A stretch of DNA of 64,000 bases. Origin: an uncultured Pelagibacteraceae bacterium (GTDB lineage: Bacteria; Pseudomonadota; Alphaproteobacteria; Pelagibacterales; Pelagibacteraceae). The translations under genes were made by a program, and so were the position numbers. Of this stretch, positions 20,767 to 30,117 are shown one piece after another. Where the stretch lies: contig CACJUO010000006.1 of NCBI GenBank assembly GCA_902596675.1, positions 1-64,000 on the forward strand, written 5' to 3'. Numbering within the stretch: the first letter of the stretch is position 1; each line of letters starts with the position of its first letter. Below the pieces are notes generated by a model, which made no database searches, was not told the origin of the DNA, and saw only the letters and a program-made list of their open reading frames with translations.

Positions 20767-20882
20767 TGCCGGCAACGACTTACTCTCCCGTGCCTTAAGA
20801 CAAAGTACCATCAGCGCTGAAGGGCTTGACTTCCGAGTTCGGAATGGGATCGGGTATAACACCTTCGCAATAATCACCGGCA
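20767..20882 (-). rRNA. rrf: 5S ribosomal RNA (solitary)
   Basis: Minus strand TGCCGGTGATTATTGCGAAGGTGTTATACCCGATCCCATTCCGAACTCGGAAGTCAAGCCCTTCAGCGCTGATGGTACT...GGAGAGTAAGTCGTTGCCGGCA; terminal stem TGCCGG/CCGGCA; no 23S next to it. Confidence 0.95.
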
Positions 20883-20888
20883 AAAGGT

Positions 20889-20916
20889 TTTATACATAAA
20901 TAAATTTTATTGTAAA
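20889..20916 (-). promoter_or_regulatory. Sigma70-like promoter of the 5S rRNA
   Basis: Minus strand TTTACA - 16 nt - TATAAA, with -10 ending 6 nt before the 5S 5' end. Confidence 0.6.
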
Positions 20917-20923
20917 CAATGAA

Positions 20924-21817
20924 TTATTGCAATTTTTGACTATTTTTTAAGAAATTAGCAATATAGGTCTTCAAATCTGTTTTCCCAAATTTTTTAAAAA
21001 CTTTATTTGATAAATTCATACTCGTAAGGGCAGATGCAAATCTCTCACCTTTTCTAGCTGGCAAATATCTAATTCTTGATTTAAACATTTTTGCAACTTG
21101 CAAAATTGTATAACTCTTTTTATTTGAAATACTATAATGACGGCACTTATCATTTTTCCATGCAGTATAACAGACTTTTATTGTATCTTTAATGTGGGTA
21201 AATCTCCTCGATTGTGTGCCAGGTCTAACAACAGTTAAAGGTAATCTATTTTTATATTGATCTTGAAATATACCTATTACTGTAGCCATATCACCCTTGC
21301 TAATTTGCCTATCACCGTAAACGTTATAAAAATAAATTATTTCAAATTTAAAGTTAAACCATTTTTTTAGATTTTGTAACATTTCTATATTTTTGGATTT
21401 TGTAAATGCATAGGGTGATAAGTTTTTATCTTTTCCTTTATTTCCTATGCTAGCAGATGTAGCTGAATAGATTAATTTAATATTATTATATAAACAAAAA
21501 TTAAAAACTTCATGAGTACCTATGGTATTTGAATTTATACATTCATTCATCTTAAAGAAACTTTGGTAGATCCTTGAAAATTCTCCAAAATGAAAGAGAC
21601 ATATTATATTTTTTTTATATTTTTTTAAGATTATTGAAATATTTTTTGTTTGTGACTTTATGTATTTTACTCTTTTATTTTTAATATGATTTTCTTTTTT
21701 TCCTGATGAATAGTTATCCACACTGATAATCTTATGTGTGGTTTTTTCAATTAGATATTCAATTAAATTTGCTCCAACAAAACCCGCCCCACCGGTTACT
21801 ACTATAATTTTTTTCAT
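20924..21817 (-). CDS. NAD-dependent nucleotide-sugar epimerase (UDP-glucose 4-epimerase-like SDR)
   Basis: VTGGAGFVGANLIEYLIE, YAFTKSK, RRFTHIKDT. Confidence 0.8.
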   Translation of the reverse strand: MKKIIVVTGGAGFVGANLIEYLIEKTTHKIISVDNYSSGKKENHIKNKRVKYIKSQTKNISIILKKYKKNIICLFHFGEFSRIYQSFFKMNECINSNTIGTHEVFNFCLYNNIKLIYSATSASIGNKGKDKNLSPYAFTKSKNIEMLQNLKKWFNFKFEIIYFYNVYGDRQISKGDMATVIGIFQDQYKNRLPLTVVRPGTQSRRFTHIKDTIKVCYTAWKNDKCRHYSISNKKSYTILQVAKMFKSRIRYLPARKGERFASALTSMNLSNKVFKKFGKTDLKTYIANFLKNSQKLQ

Positions 21818-21832
21818 TAAATACCGACTAAT

Positions 21833-22696
21833 TTATAATAAATTTTTTAAGTAATTTTTAAGTTTTGTTTCTTTTATTTGTTTAATAACTTTATTAAATT
21901 CTTTTTTACTAATTAACTTTTTTTTATAAGCTATTTCCTCTAAACATCCTATTTGAGCGTTGGTCCTTTTTTCATATATAGATATTAAATTGGATGCAGT
22001 TAAAAAAGCCTCATGTGTTCCTGCATCTAACCAAGAAAATGATCTACCCAACTCAATTTCTTTGGCTTTCTTTTTTTTTATATAAATATTATTTAAATCT
22101 GTAATCTCTTTTTCCTTTCTATTAGATCTTTTTAATGTCTTTGCATATTTTATTGCTAAGTGATCATAAATATATAAGCCTGTAACAGCTAAATTATTTA
22201 ATGGCTTTTTTGGTTTTTCTACTATTTTTTTTAAATTATTTTTTTTGTCTTTATAAAGAATACCAAATCGTTTTGGATCATTAACTCTTGAAGTAAACAA
22301 TACACAACCATGCTTAAAATTTTGAATATTTTCTAGGATTTTTGAAAATTTTTCACCAAAAAAAATATTATCTCCTAATGCAAAAATAAATTTATCTTTT
22401 CCAATAAAATCTTCGGATAATACAATACCTTCAGGAATACCACCTGGCTTTTTTTGAAACTTATAAGAAATTTTTATACCTAAATGACTTCCGTCATTCA
22501 GAAGTTTTTTGAAACTTTCATAATCCTCTTTTTTTGTGATAATTAAAATATTTTTAACACCGGATAGCAATAAAACTGAAATTGGATAGAATATTAAAGG
22601 TTTGTTAAAAATTGGCAATAAATGCTTATTCACCACCTTTGTTGTAGGATACAGCCTAGTACCTAACCCTCCTGCCATAATAATTCCTTTAATCAT
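21833..22696 (-). CDS. rfbA: Glucose-1-phosphate thymidylyltransferase
   Basis: KGIIMAGGLGTRLYPTT, FALGDNIFFG, VEKPKKP, SWLDAGTHEAFLTAS. Confidence 0.9.
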   Translation of the reverse strand: MIKGIIMAGGLGTRLYPTTKVVNKHLLPIFNKPLIFYPISVLLLSGVKNILIITKKEDYESFKKLLNDGSHLGIKISYKFQKKPGGIPEGIVLSEDFIGKDKFIFALGDNIFFGEKFSKILENIQNFKHGCVLFTSRVNDPKRFGILYKDKKNNLKKIVEKPKKPLNNLAVTGLYIYDHLAIKYAKTLKRSNRKEKEITDLNNIYIKKKKAKEIELGRSFSWLDAGTHEAFLTASNLISIYEKRTNAQIGCLEEIAYKKKLISKKEFNKVIKQIKETKLKNYLKNLL

Positions 22697-23750
22697 TTTT
22701 TAATCCTATCCTTTTAATTTGATAACTTTTACTCAAAATTTTTTCCCACCATTGAGTGTTCTGCAAATACCATTTAATGGTTTTATATAATAATTTATCA
22801 AAATTTTTGGAAGGTTTCCAACCTACCTGCTTTTTAATTTTTGTATTATCTATGGCATAACGCGTATCATGAGCTGGTCTATCTTTTACAAATGATATTA
22901 GGTTTAAAAAGCTTTCATTATCCTTTTTTTTGTAATGCTTATCCAAATAGAAACATATTTTTTTTACAATATTAATATTTCTAATTTGATTGTTTGAACC
23001 AATATTATATGTTTCTCCAATTTTACCCTTCTCACTAATTTTTAGCAATGCTGAGATGTGATCTTCAACATAAATCCAATCTCTTATTTGAAGTCCACTT
23101 CCATATATTGGAAGTTTTTTTCCTTTAATAGCTGAAATTATCATATGTGGAATTAGTTTTTCTGGATGCTGATAAGATCCAAAGTTGTTTGAGCAATTAG
23201 TAATAATTGCGGGTATTCCATATGTTTTAAACCAACTATTGACTAAATGATCAGAAGATGCTTTTGAGGCGGAATAAGGTGAAGATGGTTCAAATTTACT
23301 AGTTTCTTTGAATAATTTTTTACTATTTTTTAAATCTCCATAAACTTCATCGGTTGAAATATGTATGAATTTTAAGAAATTATTTTTTTTTTGTTTTTTT
23401 TTTGAGAGATATAACCTGCATGCCTCTAAAATTGCATGTGTTCCAATAATATTGGATTTTATAAAAGGGAAATTATTATCAATAGATCTATCTACGTGAC
23501 TCTCTGCTGCCAAGTTGAATATTATATCTGGTTTAAATTTTTCAATACATCTATAAACTCTTTTATAATTTGATAAATCTATTTTTTTTAACTGACAATT
23601 TTTTCTTTTTAATTCTTTAGAAATATTTGTGATATTAGATGAATACGAAAGATTATCTAAAACACATATTTGGTTTTTTTTTTTTGACAATCTTCTTACT
23701 AGGCAACTACCAATAAAACCAGCTCCCCCAGTAATCAAATATTTTTTCAT
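22689..23750 (-). CDS. rfbB: dTDP-glucose 4,6-dehydratase
   Basis: LITGGAGFIGSCLVRRL, NLAAESHVDRSID, HISTDEVYG, YSASKASSDHLV. Confidence 0.93.
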   Translation of the reverse strand: MKKYLITGGAGFIGSCLVRRLSKKKNQICVLDNLSYSSNITNISKELKRKNCQLKKIDLSNYKRVYRCIEKFKPDIIFNLAAESHVDRSIDNNFPFIKSNIIGTHAILEACRLYLSKKKQKKNNFLKFIHISTDEVYGDLKNSKKLFKETSKFEPSSPYSASKASSDHLVNSWFKTYGIPAIITNCSNNFGSYQHPEKLIPHMIISAIKGKKLPIYGSGLQIRDWIYVEDHISALLKISEKGKIGETYNIGSNNQIRNINIVKKICFYLDKHYKKKDNESFLNLISFVKDRPAHDTRYAIDNTKIKKQVGWKPSKNFDKLLYKTIKWYLQNTQWWEKILSKSYQIKRIGLKND

Positions 23751-23774
23751 TTCAAGTTAAAAAGTTTCAAAAAA

Positions 23775-24767
23775 TTAATATGACTTAGTAAATCTTTGAG
23801 TATTTTCGCCACTTTTAATTTGATCATATATCCAGGCATATGTTTTAACTAAACCACTTTTCAAATCAGTAGAAGGTGACCATTTTAAATCTTTAATTAT
23901 TTTTTCATTATCACTTGATCTACCTCTTACTCCTTTAGGTTTATCTAAAAGATATTTTTTCTCAACCTTAAACTGGGCTATCTCCTCAATAATTTCTATC
24001 ATTTGATTTATTGAAACCTGCTCATCACTGCCAACATTGTAAGGTTCTGATAAATCAGAATTAAATATTTTTTGAGTCCCTTCTAGACAATCGGATATGT
24101 ACATGAAACTTCTAGTTTGATTACCATCTCCCCATACTTCAATTTCTTTTTGATTATTTATTTTTGATAATGCAATCTTTCTACATAATGCTGCAGGTGC
24201 TTTTTCTCTTCCACCATCATAAGTGCCTAATGGTCCATAGACATTATGATATCTAACTACTCTTGTAGCTAAACCAAAATCCTCACTGAAATGTCTGCAC
24301 ATTCTTTCACTGAATAGTTTTTCCCAACCATAACCATCTTCTGGTTCTGCTGGATAGGCATCTGTTTCCTTTAAACCAGGAACAAAAGTTTTTTGTTGTT
24401 TTTTTGCGTTATAAACGCATGCACTAGATGAAAAAAAATATTTTTGTACTTTATTTATTAGACAAGCTCTTAATAAATTTGTATTTATTAAAACTGATAG
24501 CATACATTCGGCTTTGTTATTTTCTATAAATCCCATTCCACCCATGTTGCATGCCATATTATATATGTAATCAACCTCAGCTGTAATTTTTAAACAATTC
24601 TCATATTCTTTTAAATCTAAAGAAAAATTTTTATTTTGTTCGAAAATTTGAAACCAATATTCAAGTGGCTTTATATCAGCACAGACAACCTCATGCCCTT
24701 GATCCATGAGACTTTTTACTAAGTGCCCTCCAATAAATCCACCTGCTCCACAAACTAAATATTTCAT
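23775..24767 (-). CDS. GDP-mannose 3,5-epimerase-like protein
   Basis: NMGGMGFIENNKAE, SSACVYN, LKETDAYPAEPEDGYGWEKLFSERMCRHF, YHNVYGPLGTYDGGREKAPAALCRK closely resembles plant GME. Confidence 0.75.
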   Translation of the reverse strand: MKYLVCGAGGFIGGHLVKSLMDQGHEVVCADIKPLEYWFQIFEQNKNFSLDLKEYENCLKITAEVDYIYNMACNMGGMGFIENNKAECMLSVLINTNLLRACLINKVQKYFFSSSACVYNAKKQQKTFVPGLKETDAYPAEPEDGYGWEKLFSERMCRHFSEDFGLATRVVRYHNVYGPLGTYDGGREKAPAALCRKIALSKINNQKEIEVWGDGNQTRSFMYISDCLEGTQKIFNSDLSEPYNVGSDEQVSINQMIEIIEEIAQFKVEKKYLLDKPKGVRGRSSDNEKIIKDLKWSPSTDLKSGLVKTYAWIYDQIKSGENTQRFTKSY

Positions 24768-24811
24768 AAGTCTAACTAATAGATAAAATATTATTTTTCA
24801 ATCTTAATATT

Positions 24812-25720
24812 TCAGTAATAACCAATAAACTTTGTGTAAAAGTTTACAGATTTAACTCCTTTTAAAGATAGATGCAATGAGTCAGCAAACATTTTACAAT
24901 CTTTATAGAATGTTTTAGGAAGATTTTTATTAATCTCTAAAAAGTTAATTTCTTTTAAATTTTCCTTCGCATAATTTTCTATCATTAAACCATAATTTTT
25001 CTTTTTGCTAAAAATTGGGGTTATAAAAAACTTTATTCTCTGATTTGGATTTTCCTTTAAAATTTTTTTAGCATTTAATATCATTTTATTTTGATTTTCA
25101 TTTTCAACAATCTTTAAAGCAAACGGACTCAACTTTCCTAAAGAACAAGTTTTTTCTGGCATTGTATAATTATTATACCATTTTTGATCCCTATTTTTAA
25201 ATATTGAATAATAAAAAGTTCTTAAAAAAATTTCATTTTTAACTTTAGTTACTGGAAAAAACTTTTCAAGAAAATATTGAGTTTTACAATTTTTTTCTAA
25301 AATTTTTTTATCAATAAAATTTTCTAGATGTGTAAAAATTGTAAACCTACATTCTATATTATCGTAAATGAGAGATGTTAACTCTATATATATTACTGGT
25401 TTATTTTTTGTTTTATTTTTTAATGCATCTAAAATGTTTAACAACTCATTATAATTAATAGAATTATATGAAAGATTAAATATACTATTATAATTCAATG
25501 TAAATTTATTGAATGAAACTGATCTAGAATTGCCTAAAACAAAAGCATTATAATTATTTAATTGTTTATTTGAAAAAATTTGCGAAAATCTAAATTCGGA
25601 TTTTTTAATGGTATAATTTATATACAAAGATATTATGTAAAAAATTATACATCCAAATATTATCCCATAAATAAATTTTATGGAATTAGAATTGAAAATA
25701 AATGAATTTTTTTTCATCAT
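24812..25720 (-). CDS. Membrane-anchored SGNH/DltD-like protein
   Basis: N-terminal TM; AFVLGNSRSVSF and C-terminal FADSLHLSLKG (D..H); overlaps MBOAT gene; start at MMKKN preferred over 25729. Confidence 0.6.
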   Translation of the reverse strand: MMKKNSFIFNSNSIKFIYGIIFGCIIFYIISLYINYTIKKSEFRFSQIFSNKQLNNYNAFVLGNSRSVSFNKFTLNYNSIFNLSYNSINYNELLNILDALKNKTKNKPVIYIELTSLIYDNIECRFTIFTHLENFIDKKILEKNCKTQYFLEKFFPVTKVKNEIFLRTFYYSIFKNRDQKWYNNYTMPEKTCSLGKLSPFALKIVENENQNKMILNAKKILKENPNQRIKFFITPIFSKKKNYGLMIENYAKENLKEINFLEINKNLPKTFYKDCKMFADSLHLSLKGVKSVNFYTKFIGYY

Positions 25721-27050
25721 AAATACCAAATGTTAAAATTAACCCAATTATTATAGTCAAAGAAAAACCAAAAAAGAAATAATTATTTTTAATAAGTATG
25801 AAATTTTTCTTAGTCAATAATAAGTCAAAGAATATAAGCAAAAGAATAATAAAAAAATTTTGCATTACATAAAATTTTTCAATAATTTGACTGAAATTTG
25901 TTATTTCACTAATTTTAAAAATATTGATGTAACTTTTAAGTTCAGAGAAATCTTTTAGAGAAAATGGAATCCAAAGAACAGAAACTAAAATGAAGGTGTA
26001 TATATTTCTTAATATAAGAAACTTTATTTTTAAATTTTTTAAAATTTTTTCTATACATAGAATTATACCATGAAAAAAACCCCAAATAACAAAGTTTAAA
26101 GACGCTCCATGCCATAAACCCCCTAAAGTCATTACAATTAAGATATTTCTTAAAGTAAAAAATAATTTTTTTCTACTCCCCCCAAGTGGAATATACAAGT
26201 AATCTTTTAAAAAACTTGATAGTGAAATATGCCATCTTCTCCAAAAGTCAGTTAAATTTTTTGAAAAATAAGGTGTCAAAAAATTTGCAGGTATATTAAA
26301 ACCTAATATCTTTAAAATACCTATAGCTATTGAACTGTAACCGCAAAAGTCAGCGTAAATTAAAAATGAATAGAATAAAGATGAAATAATTAATGTAGGA
26401 GTATTACTTTCATCAATATAATTATAAACCGAACTTATATATATATCTAAATTATTTGAAACACATAATTTTAAAAAATATCCCCAAAGTATTAATAACA
26501 AACCTTTTTTCAAGTTATTTACATTTGTATTTAGCCCTCTTTTAATTTGAGGAATAAATTTTGATGCTCTAACAATGGGACCTGCAATCAATTGTGGAAA
26601 AAAGCAAAGAAAAACAAATAAATTTGTTAATGAAGTTGGTTTAGACTTTTTATAATAAATGTCCACTAAATATGAAATTGACTGAAATGTATAAAAAGAT
26701 ATTCCTATTGGTAAAATAATTCTTTCAAAAACTGTACCATCCAAATTTATATTTATTATATCAGCAACAAAAAAATTAAAATATTTAAAAACAAAGAGAA
26801 TGGATAACGAGATAAATATTCCTAAAAATAAATATTTTTTTGATGAAATTCTATTTCTGGAAATTAAATTTCCAATCACATAAGTATGCAAAACAGTAAA
26901 TACCAATAATGAACACAACAGATAATTCCAATAAGAGTAAAAAAATAAAGAATATAGAATAGTAACTATTTTCCAATGCTTATTAAAAAAAAATATTGAT
27001 ATAAAAAATAAACTTAAAAATATAAGAAAATCAAATGAGGCGAAAGACAT
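25686..27050 (-). CDS. MBOAT family O-acyltransferase (AlgI/DltB-like)
   Basis: FPQLIAGPIVRASKFIPQ, DFWRRWHISLSSFLKDYLYIPLGGS, GGLWHGASLNFVIWGFFHG. Confidence 0.93.
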   Translation of the reverse strand: MSFASFDFLIFLSLFFISIFFFNKHWKIVTILYSLFFYSYWNYLLCSLLVFTVLHTYVIGNLISRNRISSKKYLFLGIFISLSILFVFKYFNFFVADIININLDGTVFERIILPIGISFYTFQSISYLVDIYYKKSKPTSLTNLFVFLCFFPQLIAGPIVRASKFIPQIKRGLNTNVNNLKKGLLLILWGYFLKLCVSNNLDIYISSVYNYIDESNTPTLIISSLFYSFLIYADFCGYSSIAIGILKILGFNIPANFLTPYFSKNLTDFWRRWHISLSSFLKDYLYIPLGGSRKKLFFTLRNILIVMTLGGLWHGASLNFVIWGFFHGIILCIEKILKNLKIKFLILRNIYTFILVSVLWIPFSLKDFSELKSYINIFKISEITNFSQIIEKFYVMQNFFIILLLIFFDLLLTKKNFILIKNNYFFFGFSLTIIIGLILTFGIYDEKKFIYFQF

Positions 27051-28288
27051 TAAACAAATTTATTGTTTTTTAAAAAAAAACCTAATGGTAAAAAATATAT
27101 TATTGACATCCAATTGTTAAAAAAACTTCCAGTTGGAACAAATGGAAATAAATTTATAAATATTAAAATAGACAAAATTTTTACCTGATCGCTTACATAA
27201 TCATTCTTTTTATAAAATGACCTAGTAAAATATAAAATAATATTTTTACAAATTATTAAAAATATTCCTAATATGAGCACAAATCCAATAAATCCTGTTT
27301 CAGATAAAAGTTGAGCATATGTATTATGAGGATGTGTTGAACAACTTGTTATTGTCTCATAATATCTCTTATCTCTACATAAAATTCTAAAAGATTTTAT
27401 TCCACTACCAATTACAATGTTATCTTTAAATATTTTTATGGCAGTTTTCATGTGATTTTCATGACCCTCAGTAAATATGTTAATTTTATTATCTTTAAAA
27501 ACTTCATTAATTGTCTGATTGATCATTCTTTCGTGTGTTGATTTACTCAAATTTCCTGCAACAAAAAAGCCAAGTGAAGAGATTATTAATGTTATTATCA
27601 TTAAAAATCTTGTTTTTTTAATTATTAATGTAAACAAAACAAAAAAAATAATATTAAGTGCAAATGCTGTTCTTTCAGCTATAAAATAAATAAGAACATT
27701 AAATAAAACTATTCCAATTATAAATAATATTTTATTTAATAAATTAAATGTGACCTTATTAATTAATAATGCTAAAAGCAATGGTAGCAGTCTGACAAGA
27801 TAACTCCCTAAAATATATTCATCCCCAAATAATCCGCTTATTCTATCAGGCACGCTATTTTTCATACCAAAAATATTAAAACCAAAAATTATTTGTATGT
27901 ATGCGTCAATTGAAACAAATAAAATTGTAATAAATAAATATTTAGTGAAAAGACTTTCAAAATTTGGATATTCTTTTAACAAATATATTATTGCTAATGT
28001 AAATAATCCAAATCTAATATAGGATGAACTTGGTAGGATTGAACTAAAAAAATCTACAGAAAAAAAAGATATAATTATTAAATAAATACAAAAAAAAATA
28101 AATAATAGATTTTTTTTTTCAAATAAAATTTTTATTTCATTTCTTATGAACAATATATAAAGGTAAAGAATTGCAATAATAGATACAAATAAATCAGGGA
28201 TAAATGGACCTGTTACAAGTGAGATTGGTATTAATAAAGTTAAATAAATTAAAAATTTATTTAAATAATTAATTTTTATTTGTTTCAT
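27050..28288 (-). CDS. O-antigen ligase/polymerase family protein (Wzy/WaaL-like)
   Basis: ~11 TM helices; HNTYAQLLSETGFIGFVLILG. Confidence 0.8.
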   Translation of the reverse strand: MKQIKINYLNKFLIYLTLLIPISLVTGPFIPDLFVSIIAILYLYILFIRNEIKILFEKKNLLFIFFCIYLIIISFFSVDFFSSILPSSSYIRFGLFTLAIIYLLKEYPNFESLFTKYLFITILFVSIDAYIQIIFGFNIFGMKNSVPDRISGLFGDEYILGSYLVRLLPLLLALLINKVTFNLLNKILFIIGIVLFNVLIYFIAERTAFALNIIFFVLFTLIIKKTRFLMIITLIISSLGFFVAGNLSKSTHERMINQTINEVFKDNKINIFTEGHENHMKTAIKIFKDNIVIGSGIKSFRILCRDKRYYETITSCSTHPHNTYAQLLSETGFIGFVLILGIFLIICKNIILYFTRSFYKKNDYVSDQVKILSILIFINLFPFVPTGSFFNNWMSIIYFLPLGFFLKNNKFV

Positions 28289-29223
28289 CTCATAATTTTC
28301 AGATATTCTTTAAATGCCTCATATGATCTTGCTGGTAGATAATTCTTAATTAAATTTGGATTTTTTTTTAAGCTTAAAATTAAATTTAAATTATTTTTGT
28401 AACCTATTATTTCTCCTTGAAAATCTCTATAAAATGAATGTTGGTTTCGATCTTGATAAACTGTTGCTTTATCAAAAATAACTCTGAAACCTAAACTCTG
28501 AACATAGTATGAGGCCCAAATATCATCCATTCTTCCTATGAAAGGAAACAAAAAATATTTTGAAATGACTTCAGAATTAAAAATTGTGTTTTGAGAATTA
28601 AAAGGTGCAAATTTTACAGTGGAAAAATGTCCAATATTTTTAAAAATGAAGTTTTCTTTTTTTAATGTCATTCTATTTATAGCGTCAATATCTGGATTTT
28701 TGTCCCACAAATTTGCCTGTATATCTGGATTAATTTTTTTAAAACCCTTTCTTAAATTAGGTTTATCTTGAACTAATTGCAAAGGAAAGCCTCTGTGCCA
28801 GATTTTAGAATTAAATTTAAATATCGATAAAGGGTCAAAAGCATCAAAATTAGTATTATAAATTTTTGATTTTATATTTTTATTAATTAAAATTTTTTGT
28901 CCCCAATTTTTGTAAGGTATATTATCATCATCTACAGAAGCTATAAGTTTTGCTCCATTTTTTTTAGCATAAACGTATCCTATGTTTCGTCTTTGAATGC
29001 AATTCCAACCAATTAACTTTGATAGTCTTGGTGCTATTTTTTTTTGCATATTTGGACTTAGATATGTGATATTTTTCATTTTAAAGTACTTTTCATGAGG
29101 AGTTTTTAAATCACCTACAACTACCAAATGCCAATTTTTAATTTTAGAAAATTTTTTAACTGCAAGACTTGGATTAAAAATGGTAGTAGTAACTATAAAA
29201 TTATTCATTAAAATTAAATACAA
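28285..29223 (-). CDS. STELLO/DUF288-like glycosyltransferase
   Basis: W.LVVVGDLKTP, ...GWNCIQRRNIGYVYAKKNGAKLIASVDDDN; start probably at internal MNNF. Confidence 0.55.
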   Translation of the reverse strand: MYLILMNNFIVTTTIFNPSLAVKKFSKIKNWHLVVVGDLKTPHEKYFKMKNITYLSPNMQKKIAPRLSKLIGWNCIQRRNIGYVYAKKNGAKLIASVDDDNIPYKNWGQKILINKNIKSKIYNTNFDAFDPLSIFKFNSKIWHRGFPLQLVQDKPNLRKGFKKINPDIQANLWDKNPDIDAINRMTLKKENFIFKNIGHFSTVKFAPFNSQNTIFNSEVISKYFLFPFIGRMDDIWASYYVQSLGFRVIFDKATVYQDRNQHSFYRDFQGEIIGYKNNLNLILSLKKNPNLIKNYLPARSYEAFKEYLKIMR

Positions 29224-29249
29224 TATAATAAGATATATTCAAGAAATTT

Positions 29250-30116
29250 ATGAAAATACTTTGGATTACAACATTCAGATCTTTTGGCATATCCAAAAAA
29301 AATGATGCTGTTCAAAAAAAATTTTTTAATGGTTTAAGTAAATTGAATAGCAATATAACTTTAAGTGTGACTATATTTAATGAAAAAAATGTAAAGAAAA
29401 ATATTACTTCCAATAAAATAAAAACTGTTTTTTTTAAAAATAAAAATAAACTACTGCACAATTCAAAATACTCACAAAGTATTTGTATGCAAAATGCTGT
29501 GACCCTTTTGGATGAGACTTTTGATTTTGTTATATGGTCAACTGCCGATATTACAATTCCAAAAAACTTTGTTAATAAAATTAATTCTTTTAAAGAAAAA
29601 AATATTTTAATGACAGCATTTCCAATTTATTTTGCTGACTCTAAAAATAATGTCAGTTCATATTCATCGAATTGGGGATTAGATTTATTTGTTCTTAAAA
29701 TAAATTCAAAAAAAAAAATTTTAAAATTTAAGAAAATAATAAATCAATGTCCCAATTATGGTTGGGGATGTTATGAGCATTTTTTTTCCTCTATCTCAGA
29801 TGCACTAAATATTAGGTATATAAATATTTGTAAAAATCTTATAATTAAAAAATATACAAATGATAGAAAAGCTTTTAATGAAATTAGAGAAAACGAAATT
29901 ACATCCTGGAAAATAAACCAAAATTATCTCATTAAGTTTTTAAAAAGAAATAACCTAAATAAATTATATGCTACAGGATCTATGTATTATCTTATATACA
30001 AATTTTTCAACCTCACTGAGTTAAATTTTCGCTCTGTGATAATTTATATTAAAATAATCTTAAGAATACCATTTAGTATTATTAATTTATTCTCAAATAA
30101 ATACAAAAGCTCTTGA
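29250..30116 (+). CDS. Hypothetical protein, possible glycosyltransferase-related
   Basis: Long ORF divergent from 28285-29223; FVIWSTADITIP resembles a GT-A core but is weak. Confidence 0.5.
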   Translation: MKILWITTFRSFGISKKNDAVQKKFFNGLSKLNSNITLSVTIFNEKNVKKNITSNKIKTVFFKNKNKLLHNSKYSQSICMQNAVTLLDETFDFVIWSTADITIPKNFVNKINSFKEKNILMTAFPIYFADSKNNVSSYSSNWGLDLFVLKINSKKKILKFKKIINQCPNYGWGCYEHFFSSISDALNIRYINICKNLIIKKYTNDRKAFNEIRENEITSWKINQNYLIKFLKRNNLNKLYATGSMYYLIYKFFNLTELNFRSVIIYIKIILRIPFSIINLFSNKYKSS

Positions 30117-30117
30117 T

